From positions 7,777 through 71,776 of the forward strand of contig CAYGJZ010000010.1 of NCBI GenBank assembly GCA_964350265.1: a stretch of 64,000 nt of DNA, read 5' to 3'. The notes below the pieces were generated by a model, which saw only the letters and a program-made list of their open reading frames with translations, was not told the DNA's origin and ran no database searches. Numbering within the stretch: the first letter of the stretch is position 1; each line of letters begins with the position of its first letter. Shown piece by piece: positions 9,850 through 20,997 of the stretch. This DNA comes from BQJD01 sp964350265 (GTDB lineage: Bacteria; Pseudomonadota; Gammaproteobacteria; Arenicellales; CAJQKF01). The position numbers and the translations under genes were made by a program.

Positions 9850-10667
9850 GACGGGAATGCCATGACCCGGTACAGGTCGCGATCGGCGAGCACGGCGGTC
9901 AGCGCCGTCGCCAGGCGATCGCTCCAGGCGTCGATGCCGGCGTCGTCGGTCAGCAGGTCCTGGCGGATCTCCAGCAGCGCATGGGGATAGCCGTTGCCCT
10001 CGGCGTGCACGTCCATGCCGTAGCCCACCGGCTCGCGGGCGTGGTAGGGCTGGTTGTCGCCCACGCACAGCGCCGGGTCGGCGCGCAGGGCGTCGATCAG
10101 CGGCCGGGCGATGCGGTGGTCGCGGTTCCACAGCACGCCGACGTGCCAGGGTCGCTGGAAACTGCCCCAGACCGGGGTGAAGCTGTGCACGGCGACCAGC
10201 GCCGGCACGCCGCTGGTGGCCTGCTTTTCCGCCAGCATGGCGGCCAGCGCCTGGTGATAGGGCAGGAAGATTTCCTCGATGCGCTGGCTGGCATGGGCGT
10301 GCGGCAGGTCGACGTTGCCCGGCACCTCGACCCCGTCGCTCACCGAGGCCATCGAGGTCGGGTCGTTGAGGTGGCGATTGAGATCCACCACCAGGCGGGA
10401 GAAGCCGCCGAGGATGGCCGGGGCATCCAGGGCCCGGGCCAGGCGGCGGGTCAGCGCGGCGCAGCCGATGTCCCAGGCGATATGCTGCTCGCGCAGCGCC
10501 GGCGACAAGCCGAGATCGCCGAGGGAACGCGGCACGCGGTTGCTGGCATGGTCGCAGGTCAGCACCAGCGGCGCGGCGCCGCCGGCATTGCAGATCTCGT
10601 AGGGGGGCTGCTCGTCTTCGGCGAGGATGGAGACCACGCCGGAGAGCTGGGTATAGGTGCGTGTCAT
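9846..10667 (-). CDS. N-formylglutamate amidohydrolase family protein
   Basis: Zinc hydrolase family (HutG/FGase fold) whose characterised members hydrolyse N-formyl-L-glutamate to formate and glutamate, or act on related N-acyl amino acids. The 273-aa product has LVLTCDHASNRVP (about 34-46), VVDLNRHLNDP, ALVAVHSFTPVW and GYPHALLEIRQDLL, which carry the usual His, Asp and Glu ligands. No hut genes are nearby, so a role in histidine catabolism is not supported. Genomic coupling to a YbdK-type ligase points instead to an amide or gamma-glutamyl turnover cycle (inference). The ATG at 10667 opens MTRTYTQLSG. It is divergent from the EamA transporter gene 183 bp away. Confidence 0.88.
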   Translation of the reverse strand: MTRTYTQLSGVVSILAEDEQPPYEICNAGGAAPLVLTCDHASNRVPRSLGDLGLSPALREQHIAWDIGCAALTRRLARALDAPAILGGFSRLVVDLNRHLNDPTSMASVSDGVEVPGNVDLPHAHASQRIEEIFLPYHQALAAMLAEKQATSGVPALVAVHSFTPVWGSFQRPWHVGVLWNRDHRIARPLIDALRADPALCVGDNQPYHAREPVGYGMDVHAEGNGYPHALLEIRQDLLTDDAGIDAWSDRLATALTAVLADRDLYRVMAFPS

Positions 10668-10850
10668 GGCGCTCGGTGATGGCGAAAAGGCGTCGGGCGG
10701 TCCGCGGCGACCGGTTGCGCGGCGGACACGGCGACAAGTATACCGTCCCGCGTGCCGCCGTCGCCCGGTCCGGCGCGCCGGCGTGCGAAAACTGGTTATC
10801 ATTGCCCCACGACGCGCAGTCATCCCCCACACCCGAACCGGAACCGCAAC

Positions 10851-11774
10851 GTGCGCACTGCCCCCGCCGGCGACACCGCCAACCCGTGGATCGACCACGT
10901 CCTGTTTTTCGTCGTTGCCGTCACCTGGAGCAGCTCGTTCCTGTTCATCAAGATCGCGGTGGTGGAGGTCGGGCCGTGGACCATTACCGCCGGCCGCATC
11001 GTCATCGCCGCGGTCATTCTCGCCGCCTACCTGCGCCTGGCCGGGCATGCACTGCCGCGCGACCCCCGGGCATGGGCAAAATGCGCCTTCATCGGCCTGG
11101 TCGGCAACGTCCTGCCCTTCTACCTGATCGGCTACGGCGAGCAGTCGGTGGACAGTGCGCTGGCGGCGATCCTGATGGGCATCATGCCGGTGGCGACCAT
11201 CGTCCTGGCCCACCTGCTGATCCCCGAGGAGCCGTTCAGCGCGCGTCGCGCCCTCGGTGTCGCCACCGGCTTCGGCGGTGTGCTGGTGCTGGTCGGCGAC
11301 GACGCCCTGCGCGGTTTCGGCGGCGCCGCCCTCGCCCAGCTCGCCATCGTCGGCGGCGCGGTCTGCTACGCCATCTCCACCGTGTTCGTGCGACGCACGG
11401 TGACCATGGCCGGGCCGGTGATGGCGGCCGGTTCGCAGATCGCCGGCGCCACCATGGTGGTGCCGCTGGCCTTCTGGTTCGAGTCGCCGTTGGCCTACCG
11501 TCCCTCCACCAGCGCGCTGGCGGCGGTGGTGGTGCTCGGCGTGTTCTCCACCGCGGTGGCCATGCTCATCTACTTCCGCCTGGTCAAGCAGCTCGGCGCC
11601 GGCAAGATGGCACAGGTGAACTACCTGATCCCGGTGCTCGGCGCGGCCTGGGGCGTGGCCTTCCTCGGCGAGCGCTTCGCGCCGTCCACCGGGCTCGCCC
11701 TGGCCATGGTGCTGGCCGGCATCGCCATCGTCTCCGGGCGCCGGCGGGCACGGCCGGCCGGCGAGCCGGGATGA
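10851..11774 (+). CDS. EamA/DMT-family transporter
   Basis: Inner-membrane drug/metabolite transporter-superfamily exporter with two EamA repeats, 307 aa and about ten membrane segments. Seen: VLFFVVAVTWSSSFLFIKIAV at the start, FIGLVGNVLPFYLIGYGEQ, the repeat junction near residue 145, and NYLIPVLGAAWGVAFLGERF near the end, where Pro and Glu are typical of the family. The start is GTG at 10851; no in-frame ATG lies between the upstream region and the first membrane helix. The stop overlaps the next ATG (ATGA), so it heads a four-gene unit with the ExbB/ExbD-like genes. The substrate is unknown. Confidence 0.9.
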   Translation: MRTAPAGDTANPWIDHVLFFVVAVTWSSSFLFIKIAVVEVGPWTITAGRIVIAAVILAAYLRLAGHALPRDPRAWAKCAFIGLVGNVLPFYLIGYGEQSVDSALAAILMGIMPVATIVLAHLLIPEEPFSARRALGVATGFGGVLVLVGDDALRGFGGAALAQLAIVGGAVCYAISTVFVRRTVTMAGPVMAAGSQIAGATMVVPLAFWFESPLAYRPSTSALAAVVVLGVFSTAVAMLIYFRLVKQLGAGKMAQVNYLIPVLGAAWGVAFLGERFAPSTGLALAMVLAGIAIVSGRRRARPAGEPG

Positions 11775-12409
11775 AACGCCCCCTCCCCGGCGGCGATTCC
11801 CCGCTGCTCGGCTGGATGCTGGTCAGCGGCCTGGTGCTGTGGGGCGCGGCGGCGGCCTGGCAGGCCGGCCTGCTGCAGCGCCTGACCAGCGAGGACCCCT
11901 CGCGGATCAGCTGGGTGATCCTGGCCGTCTACCTCGTCACCCAGCTGTATGCCGGGTGGCTTGCCCTCGGCCTGCACCGCGACGGCCGGCGCATCGAGGC
12001 CCTGGCCGGCGGTGGCCAGGACGACGCCGGCGACCCGCTGTCGCGGCTGATCGCCCGGCGCCGCGCCGGGGCCGACGAGGACGGCGAGCTGCGCGAGTTC
12101 GTCGGCCACCGCCTGGCCTCGGGCTGGTTCATCGCCGACCTGATGTTCAAGCTCGGCCTGATCGGCACGGTGATCGGCTTCATCGTCATGCTCGGCGCCA
12201 TCACCGACCTGCGCTCGATGGACATCCACCAGGCCCAGCGCATGCTCGGCGACATGTCCGCGGGCATGCGCCTGGCGCTCTACACCACCCTCACCGGCCT
12301 CGGCTGCGGCGCCCTCACGGGCATCCAGTTCCACCTGCTCGAACGCGGTGCCGCCAGCCTGGTGCGCCGCATCATCGACATCGCCGACACGCCGCGGCCG
12401 ACCCCGTGA
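11771..12409 (+). CDS. MotA/TolQ/ExbB-like proton-channel protein
   Basis: A 212-aa inner-membrane protein with four predicted helices, near residues 12-30, 46-68, 127-143 and 168-190. The last two carry the MotA/TolQ/ExbB signature: LGLIGTVIGFIVMLGAI, then a region with the ALYTTLTGLGCGALTGIQF pattern. Known family members form pentamers around a dimer of MotB/TolR/ExbD and convert proton flow into mechanical work. The loop between helices 2 and 3 is about 55 aa and acidic. It overlaps the EamA gene by ATGA and the next, ExbD-like gene by GTGA, so the two are almost certainly made together. No tonB, tolA, tolB or pal follows. Confidence 0.85.
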   Translation: MKRPLPGGDSPLLGWMLVSGLVLWGAAAAWQAGLLQRLTSEDPSRISWVILAVYLVTQLYAGWLALGLHRDGRRIEALAGGGQDDAGDPLSRLIARRRAGADEDGELREFVGHRLASGWFIADLMFKLGLIGTVIGFIVMLGAITDLRSMDIHQAQRMLGDMSAGMRLALYTTLTGLGCGALTGIQFHLLERGAASLVRRIIDIADTPRPTP

Positions 12410-13023
12410 AGTACCGCGCCTACCGCACGGACCCGTTCATCGACCTGCTGTTCAACGCCCTGCTCGGCTTCACCATGCTGTTCTTCATCGCCATCGTGTT
12501 CATGAACCCGGAGTCGCTGCGCGGGCGGGTCAACCTGAAGGCGGAGTACATCATCTCGGTGACCTGGCCGGACGACCGCCGCGACGACATCGACGTGTGG
12601 GTGGAAGACCCCTACGGCGAGGTGCTGTCCTACCTGCGCAAGGATGCCGGCTGGCTGCACCTGGATCGCGACGACCGCGGCGACATCAACGACGTCATCG
12701 TGGTCGACGGCCGCGAGGTGGTCTACCCGGTCAACCAGGAGATCGTCACCATCCGCGGCATCATCGAGGGCGAGTACGTGGTCAATCTCTACTACTACGA
12801 GAAACGCGATCCCGGCCCGCTGGACGTGCTGGTGCGCATCGACCGGGTCAATCCCACCCTGACCACGGTGTTCGCGGAGACGGTGACGCTACACCAGCGG
12901 GACGAGGAACGCACCGTGGTTCGCTTCACCCCCGACCCGGCCGGCGGCCTGCGCGACGTCAACCGCCGCCAGCGGGTGCTGACGCCCTATGCCCTGGACC
13001 CGGCGCCGTGGCACCGTCACTGA
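12406..13023 (+). CDS. ExbD/TolR-like stator partner with YfaP/DUF2135-like periplasmic domain
   Basis: A 205-aa protein with one N-terminal membrane helix: DPFIDLLFNALLGFTMLFF. This resembles the ExbD/TolR/MotB helix, in which an Asp carries the proton; Asp13 is the candidate. The remaining 160 residues do not look like the ExbD fold. They read as a beta-sandwich with VTWPDDRRDDIDVWVEDPYGE and EGEYVVNLYYYEK. These match the WD..DIDLWV.DP.GE and P.G.Y.I.v.YY patterns of YfaP/DUF2135 domains. Start is GTG 12406 overlapping the channel-gene stop. The domain assignment is by eye. Position right after the channel gene supports a dedicated complex. Confidence 0.7.
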   Translation: MKYRAYRTDPFIDLLFNALLGFTMLFFIAIVFMNPESLRGRVNLKAEYIISVTWPDDRRDDIDVWVEDPYGEVLSYLRKDAGWLHLDRDDRGDINDVIVVDGREVVYPVNQEIVTIRGIIEGEYVVNLYYYEKRDPGPLDVLVRIDRVNPTLTTVFAETVTLHQRDEERTVVRFTPDPAGGLRDVNRRQRVLTPYALDPAPWHRH

Positions 13024-13487
13024 TCGCCCTGTCCACCGCCTTCGTGCTGGTCACCGCGCTGCTGGCGGCGGTGGCGCTGCGCGCGCGGCTGTCCTTCGGC
13101 ATCCGCGCCGTGCTGGTGGGCCTGGCCGCGGCCGCCTACCTGCTGCACCTGGCCGGCCTGCCGGGGCTGGCCGGCTGGCCGAGCCGGCAGACCCTGCCGG
13201 GGCACTTCGACGTGCTCGGCACGCGGGTGGTGGAGCCGGGGCGCGAAGACGCCGAGGGACGCATCGAGCTGTGGGTACGGGTACCCGGGGAGACCGCCAG
13301 CCGGCTGTACCTGCTGCCCTACTCGCCACCGCTGCACGAGCAGGCCGACGGCGCCAGCCGCCGGCTGGCCGAGGGCCGTGCACAGCGTGGCCGCAGCCAG
13401 TCAGGCAGTCGCGGCGGCGGCGGCAACGACGAGATCGTCATCGACGACAGGCCGCCGACGCGGCTGCCGTCAAAATCCCGCCCCTAG
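13008..13487 (+). CDS. Small inner-membrane protein of the ExbB/ExbD-like cluster
   Basis: A 159-aa protein I cannot place in a family. Two hydrophobic helices (about residues 4-24 and 29-48) precede a short extracytoplasmic or cytoplasmic domain (GTRVVEPGREDAEGRIELWVRVPGE, split by one residue class change) and a Gly/Ser/Arg-rich tail (about 125-145). The GTG start at 13008 overlaps the end of the ExbD-like gene by 16 bp, so it belongs to the same translationally coupled unit. Its 3' end overlaps the convergent asparaginase gene by 18 bp. It may be an accessory subunit of the channel complex; that is inferred from position only. Confidence 0.65.
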   Translation: MAPSLIALSTAFVLVTALLAAVALRARLSFGIRAVLVGLAAAAYLLHLAGLPGLAGWPSRQTLPGHFDVLGTRVVEPGREDAEGRIELWVRVPGETASRLYLLPYSPPLHEQADGASRRLAEGRAQRGRSQSGSRGGGGNDEIVIDDRPPTRLPSKSRP

Positions 13488-14513
13488 GGAACGGATCACG
13501 CCGACTTCGCGGCCGGCGGCATTGGTCACCGTCACCGCGACCTCGGCCTCGAGGACGGCGCGGAACGCCGCCCGGCGGGAGAAGCGGTGCAGCAGCGAGG
13601 CCATCAGCACCTCCGAGGCACGGGTGGCGCCGTCGTCGATCTTGAGGGCGAACCCCAAGCCCTCGTCGAGCAAGGTGCCGGTGAACACGCCCTCGGCACC
13701 GGTCTTGCAGATGGCGGCGCCGGACGACGCCGCGATCACCCGCGAACAGAAGCGCTTGCTGCCGGCCACCAGGTGGGGATGGGCGAGGATGCCCTCGACG
13801 ATGGCGCGGCGGGCGCGGGCGCGGGCGTCGCCGTCCGTCCTGTCGGCGAAGCCGGTGAAGGCGGACGCCAGGTTGTACAGCGGAATGCCGTAGACCGGGA
13901 TGCCGCAGCCGTCCACCGCCGGCGTGGTCCCGGCCAGCGCGACCTGGCAGGTCTCTTCCACGCCCCGGGTCACCAGTTGCTGCAGCGGGTGGTCGGGGGC
14001 GATGTAGCCGTGGTGGTCGATACCCAGGTGACGGGCCACGGTGAGCAGCCCGGCATGCTTGCCGGAGCAGTTGTTGTGCAGCGGCGAGGGTGCCTGGTCG
14101 GCGCGCACCAGCGCATCGTGGGCCGCCTGCGCATAGGGCATGTGCGAGCCGCACTCCAGGTCGTCCACGGACAGGCCGATCCGTTCCAGCCACGCGCCCA
14201 CCCGCCGGGTATGTTCGCTTTCGCCGTTGTGCGATGCGCAGGCCAGGCAGACATGGCTGTCGTCCAGGGCGAAGCGATCCCGTGCGCCGGTTTCCAGCAA
14301 GGCCAGCGCCTGCAGCGGCTTGAGCGAGGAGCGCGGGTAGATCGGCGAAGTCACGTCGCCGGCCGCCAGCACGATGTCGCCGCCGGCATCGACCACGCAG
14401 AACGCGCCGCGGTGTCGGCTCTCGACGAAATCGCCGCGCTGCACCTCGACCACCACCGGGTTGGCGTGGCCGGGATTGGAAGGTCCGCCGGGCGCGGATG
14501 CGTGATTCGACAA
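13470..14513 (-). CDS. L-asparaginase, Rhizobium etli type II / AnsA family (PF06089-like)
   Basis: Predicted asparaginase of the family unrelated to E. coli AnsA/AnsB, hydrolysing L-asparagine to aspartate and ammonia. The 347-aa product has SPIYPRSSLKPLQAL (about 56-70; the SxxK motif holds the proposed nucleophile), LACASHNGESEHT, NNCSGKHAGLL (second Ser-x-x-Lys) and DGCGIPVYGIPL. These are the conserved blocks of this family. Start is TTG 14513, chosen because an AGGGGGT ribosome site lies five bases upstream and the family N-terminus follows. It lies 2 bp after the LysR gene on the same strand, so the two are cotranscribed. Confidence 0.88.
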   Translation of the reverse strand: MSNHASAPGGPSNPGHANPVVVEVQRGDFVESRHRGAFCVVDAGGDIVLAAGDVTSPIYPRSSLKPLQALALLETGARDRFALDDSHVCLACASHNGESEHTRRVGAWLERIGLSVDDLECGSHMPYAQAAHDALVRADQAPSPLHNNCSGKHAGLLTVARHLGIDHHGYIAPDHPLQQLVTRGVEETCQVALAGTTPAVDGCGIPVYGIPLYNLASAFTGFADRTDGDARARARRAIVEGILAHPHLVAGSKRFCSRVIAASSGAAICKTGAEGVFTGTLLDEGLGFALKIDDGATRASEVLMASLLHRFSRRAAFRAVLEAEVAVTVTNAAGREVGVIRSLGAGF

Positions 14514-14515
14514 GG

Positions 14516-15370
14516 TTACCCCCTGTGTGCCGATTGAATGTAGTCGACAAGGATACGCGACTCGCTGCTGAGCTGGTCGGCGTCGTAGTGAATCGCCACC
14601 CGGGCCGGCTCCAGCGCCGGCAGCGCGCTGCCGCGCCCGAGTATCTTCAGGTCCGGCGGCACCGTGCTGCGGGCCAGCACGGTGACCCCGAGCCCGGCAC
14701 CCACCGCGGCACGGATGCCGTTGTAGCTGGTGCCCGTGTAGACGATGCGGCAGGCGGTGCCGCGAAGACGCAGGGTGTTCAGCATGCGGTCCCGGTAGAC
14801 GCAGCCGCTGGGCGCCACCACCAGGGGCAGCGGCCGCGAGGCATCCGGTACATAGTCCTGGGCCGCCACCCAGGCCAGGTCCTCGCGCCAGTGCACCAGC
14901 GACTCGTCCACCGCCCCGGCATGGATGGCCACCGCCAGGTCGAGATCGCGGTGGGCGAGACGGCCAAGCAGGTGGGTGGACAGGTCGCAGTTCACTTCCA
15001 GGGTGAGGCTGGGATGTTCCTTGGCAAAGCGTCCGAGCACCCGCGGCAGGTAGGAACTGGCGAACTCGTTGGGGATGCCCAGGCGCACGTGGCCGGACAG
15101 CGGCGAGCGACTGACCACCGCCAGCGCCTCGTCGTTGAGCCGGATCATCTGGCGGGCATAGTCGAGCAGTGCCTCGCCGGGCCCGGTGGGCGCCAGCGCG
15201 CGGCCGCGGCGGTTGAGCAGTTCACTGCCCACCAGGCCCTCCAGCCGTTTCAGGTGCAGGCTCACTGCCGGCTGCGACATGCCGAGTACCTGGGCGGCGC
15301 GGGTAAAGCCCCGTTCATCGACCACGGTGGAGAAGGTGCGGAGCAGTTCAATGGGTAACGACTTGTGCAT
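14516..15370 (-). CDS. LysR-family transcriptional regulator (LrhA-like)
   Basis: A 284-aa LysR-type regulator. The N-terminal winged helix-turn-helix is clear (ELLRTFSTVVDERGFTRAAQ, then LGMSQPAVSLHLKRLE, about residues 8-50). It is followed by a linker helix and a two-lobed effector domain beginning SGHVRLGIPNEFASSYLP. The HTH is closer to LrhA/PecT-type members than to GcvA. It is cotranscribed with asparaginase (2 bp apart) and divergent from gcvT. The AT-rich intergenic region contains TGAAAT-type half sites, so autoregulation and control of the gcv operon are both plausible. The effector is unknown; an amino acid such as asparagine or glycine is a reasonable guess. Confidence 0.92.
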   Translation of the reverse strand: MHKSLPIELLRTFSTVVDERGFTRAAQVLGMSQPAVSLHLKRLEGLVGSELLNRRGRALAPTGPGEALLDYARQMIRLNDEALAVVSRSPLSGHVRLGIPNEFASSYLPRVLGRFAKEHPSLTLEVNCDLSTHLLGRLAHRDLDLAVAIHAGAVDESLVHWREDLAWVAAQDYVPDASRPLPLVVAPSGCVYRDRMLNTLRLRGTACRIVYTGTSYNGIRAAVGAGLGVTVLARSTVPPDLKILGRGSALPALEPARVAIHYDADQLSSESRILVDYIQSAHRG

Positions 15371-15418
15371 GACCGGGGAACGTGGGAGCAGGATCGGCGC
15401 GGTCCGGGTATTTTGATA

Positions 15419-15450
15419 TGAAATAATTTTATTTCAAACATATATTTCAT
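15419..15450. promoter_or_regulatory. AT-rich inverted repeat between LysR gene and gcvT (candidate operator)
   Basis: In the 112-bp divergent region, TGAAATAA and TTATTTCA form perfect 8-bp arms two bases apart (15419-15436). A further ATATTTCA half site follows at about 15442-15449. The region is strikingly AT-rich against a genome near 67% GC. Symmetry and position fit a LysR-type binding site controlling both directions. No glycine riboswitch is visible in this short space. Confidence 0.6.
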
Positions 15451-15482
15451 TTATACCGACCGGTTCGTTATAGTTGCCGCCC

Positions 15483-16598
15483 ATGAACGACGACGCCTCT
15501 TTGCTGCGCACGCCGCTGCACGATCTTCACCTGGAACACGGCGCGAAAATGGTGCCCTTCGCCGGCTACCACATGCCCGTGCAGTACGCCGCCGGCATCA
15601 AGGAGGAACACCTGCACACCCGACGCGCCGCCGGCCTGTTCGACGTCTCCCACATGGGCCAGGTGTCTGTGGGCGGCGAGCACGCCGCCGAGGCCCTGGA
15701 GACGCTGGTGCCGATGGACGTCCTCGGTCTTCGCCAGGGTCGCCAGCGCTATGCCCTGTTCACCAACGACCAGGGCGGCATCCGCGACGACCTGATGATC
15801 ACCCGCCGCGAGGACGACTTCCTGCTGGTGGTCAACGCCGCCTGCAAGGCCGCCGATCTCGACTGGCTGCGTGCCTCCATCGGCGACCGCTGCCAGGTCG
15901 AGGCGCTGGAGGATCGCGCCCTGCTGGCGCTGCAGGGGCCCGGCGCGGTGGCGGTGCTGGCCGGCATCGCGCCAGCGGTGGCCGAACTGCGCTTCATGGA
16001 GGCGGCCGCCATCGACCTCGGCGGCATCGACGGCTTCGTCTCGCGCTCGGGCTATACCGGCGAGGACGGCGTGGAGATCTCCCTGCCGGCGGCCGATGCC
16101 ACGGCCTTCGCCCGTCGCCTGCTCGACCACCCGGAGGTGGCGCCCATCGGTCTCGGCGCGCGCGACTCGCTGCGCCTGGAGGCCGGGCTTTGCCTGTACG
16201 GACACGACATCGACACCACCACCACGCCGGTGGAGGCCGATCTCGCCTGGTCGATCCAGAAGGTACGCCGCCACGGCGGCGAGCGCGCCGGCGGCTTTCC
16301 GGGCGCGGCGGTGGTTCTCGACCAGCTTGCCAACGGCGCCGCACGCCGGCGCGTGGGCATCCGCTCCGCGCGCGCCCCGGTTCGCGAAGGCGCCGAGCTG
16401 TTCGACGCCGACGGCAACCTGGTGGGCAACGTCACCAGCGGCGGCTTCGGTCCCAGCGTCGACGGCCCGGTGGCCATGGGCTACGTGGCCGCCGCGCATG
16501 CCGCGCGCGGCACGCCGCTGACCGCCCGCCTGCGCAACCGATCCATCGAGGTCACGGTGGAGGCGACCGGCTTCGTCGCCCATCGCTACGCCCGCTGA
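15483..16598 (+). CDS. gcvT: Aminomethyltransferase, glycine cleavage T protein
   Basis: T-protein of the glycine cleavage system: transfers the aminomethyl group on lipoyl-GcvH to tetrahydrofolate, giving 5,10-methylene-THF and ammonia. The 371-aa product is full length and has LHDLHLEHGAKMVPFAGYHMPVQY, FDVSHMGQV, YTLF-like NDQGGIRDDLMI, GYTGEDGVEISLP (folate-binding region) and RDSLRLEAGLCLYGHDID. The ATG at 15483 is used; an in-frame TTG nine bases earlier has no better support. It is first in gcvT-gcvH-gcvP-lipA, divergent from a LysR regulator. Confidence 0.96.
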   Translation: MNDDASLLRTPLHDLHLEHGAKMVPFAGYHMPVQYAAGIKEEHLHTRRAAGLFDVSHMGQVSVGGEHAAEALETLVPMDVLGLRQGRQRYALFTNDQGGIRDDLMITRREDDFLLVVNAACKAADLDWLRASIGDRCQVEALEDRALLALQGPGAVAVLAGIAPAVAELRFMEAAAIDLGGIDGFVSRSGYTGEDGVEISLPAADATAFARRLLDHPEVAPIGLGARDSLRLEAGLCLYGHDIDTTTTPVEADLAWSIQKVRRHGGERAGGFPGAAVVLDQLANGAARRRVGIRSARAPVREGAELFDADGNLVGNVTSGGFGPSVDGPVAMGYVAAAHAARGTPLTARLRNRSIEVTVEATGFVAHRYAR

Positions 16599-16638
16599 CC
16601 GTATCCACCACTTCCTGTCCCTACATCGAGGCGAGAAC

Positions 16639-17019
16639 ATGAGTACCGTGAAATTCACCGACGACCACGAATGGATCCGCGTGGAAGACGCCGACGAAGC
16701 CGTGGTCGGCATCACCGACTATGCCCAGGAGCAGCTCGGCGAACTGGTCTACATCGAGCTGCCCGGCGAGGGCACCGAGGTCAGCCAGGGCGACGACTGT
16801 GCCGTGGTCGAGTCGGTGAAGGCCGCCGGCGACGTGCATTCCCCGGCCTCGGGCACCATCGTGGCGGTGAACGAATCGCTGTCCGACACCCCGGAGACCA
16901 CCAACGAGGACCCGATGGGCGAAGGCTGGCTGTACCGCATCCGTCTGAGCGATCCGGGCGAACTCGACGGCCTGATGAACGAGGCCGACTACCAGGCCTA
17001 CCTGACCTCGCTGGAATAA
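16639..17019 (+). CDS. gcvH: Glycine cleavage system H protein
   Basis: Lipoyl-carrier protein of the glycine cleavage complex, 126 aa, the usual length. The lipoyl domain is complete. The lipoylated lysine is Lys61 in VVESVKAAGDVHSP, preceded by GITDYAQEQLGELVYIELP. The C-terminal NEDPMGEGWLYRI is typical. GAGGCGAGAAC just before the ATG is a fair ribosome site. It lies 40 bp after gcvT and 31 bp before gcvP. Lipoylation would come from the lipA product four genes along the same operon. lipB and lplA are not in the window. Confidence 0.97.
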   Translation: MSTVKFTDDHEWIRVEDADEAVVGITDYAQEQLGELVYIELPGEGTEVSQGDDCAVVESVKAAGDVHSPASGTIVAVNESLSDTPETTNEDPMGEGWLYRIRLSDPGELDGLMNEADYQAYLTSLE

Positions 17020-17050
17020 GCCACGGGCACGCACGAGGAGCACCCAACGC

Positions 17051-19941
<2,891 letters not shown>

Positions 19942-19945
<4 letters not shown>

Positions 19946-20898
19946 CCACGCCGCCGCGCAAGGTGGTCGCCGGCGAGAAGCTGCGCGACGCCGACAAGAT
20001 GGCCCGGGTGCCGGTGCGCTTCGAGCCCACCGAGCGCGGCCGGCAACTGCGCAAGCCGGCCTGGATCCGCGCGCGCTTTCCCGGTTCACCACAGGTGGTG
20101 GCGTTGAAGCGCAAGCTGCGCGCCAACAACCTGGTGACGGTGTGCGAGGAGGCCAGCTGTCCGAACCTCGGCGAGTGCTTTGCCGCCGGCACCGCCACCT
20201 TCATGATCATGGGCGAGGTCTGCACCCGACGTTGCCCGTTCTGCGATGTCGCCCATGGCCGGCCGCTGCCGCTGGACGAGGAAGAGCCCGGGCGGCTGGC
20301 CGCTGCCGTGCACGACATGGGCCTGTCCCACGTGGTCATCACCTCGGTGGACCGCGATGACCTGCGCGACGGCGGCGCCACGCACTTCACCCGGTGCATC
20401 CGCGCCATCCGCGAACGCGCGCCGTCGGTACGCGTGGAAGTCCTGACACCGGACTTTCGCGGCCGTGCCGAACGCGCCCTGGACATCCTCGCGACGGAAC
20501 CGCCGGACGTGTTCAACCACAACCTGGAGACGGTGCCGCGGCTGTACGACATTGCCCGGCCGGGCGCCGACTACGCACAGTCGCTGTCGCTGCTGCGCGA
20601 CTTCGCCCAGCGCTGTCCCGGCATACCGACCAAGTCCGGGCTGATGCTGGGTCTTGGCGAAGACGACGAGGAGATCGTCCAGGTACTGGAAGACCTGCGT
20701 GCACACCAGGTCGGGATGGTCACCCTCGGCCAGTACCTGCAGCCGAGCCTGCATCACCTGCCGGTATCGCGCTACGTCACGCCGCAGGCCTTCGACGCCC
20801 TCGCCGCCCGTGGCCGGGAGATGGGCTTCGCCAACGTCGCCGCCGGCCCCATGGTGCGCTCCTCCTACCACGCCGACCTGCAGGCCCACGGGCTGTAG
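19942..20898 (+). CDS. lipA: Lipoyl synthase
   Basis: Radical-SAM enzyme that inserts two sulfurs into protein-bound octanoyl chains to make lipoyl groups. The auxiliary cluster cysteines Cys68, Cys73 and Cys79 (CEEASCPNLGEC) and the radical-SAM CxxxCxxC (Cys94, 98, 101 in CTRRCPFC) are present. So are RDDLRDGGA, PDVFNHNLETV and the C-terminal RSSYHADLQA with the cluster-ligating Ser. Start TTG 19942 overlaps the gcvP stop. It is preferred over a later ATG because the conserved KLRDADKMARVPVR segment lies between them. Placement inside the gcv operon ties cofactor synthesis to its client GcvH. Confidence 0.95.
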
Positions 20899-20997
20899 CC
20901 ACTGGCCACCGGGGTTTCCCGGCGGCCCTGCCCCTTGCCCGCCGCCGTCACTGGCGGCATGATGACGCGGGTCGATCCTGCACCGGCGAGGTGCACC

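Noticed and set aside
8686..10830. Apparent 714-aa fusion containing the YbdK-type ligase
   Set aside because: The part before the ATG at 9849 is an out-of-frame reading of the N-formylglutamate amidohydrolase gene.
12406..13023. Zorya-type defence (ZorA/ZorB) for the ExbB/ExbD-like genes
   Set aside because: No OmpA-like domain in the partner and no helicase or ZorE-like genes nearby.
15371..15482. Glycine riboswitch before gcvT
   Set aside because: The region is only 112 bp, AT-rich, and shows a palindrome rather than the paired aptamer layout.
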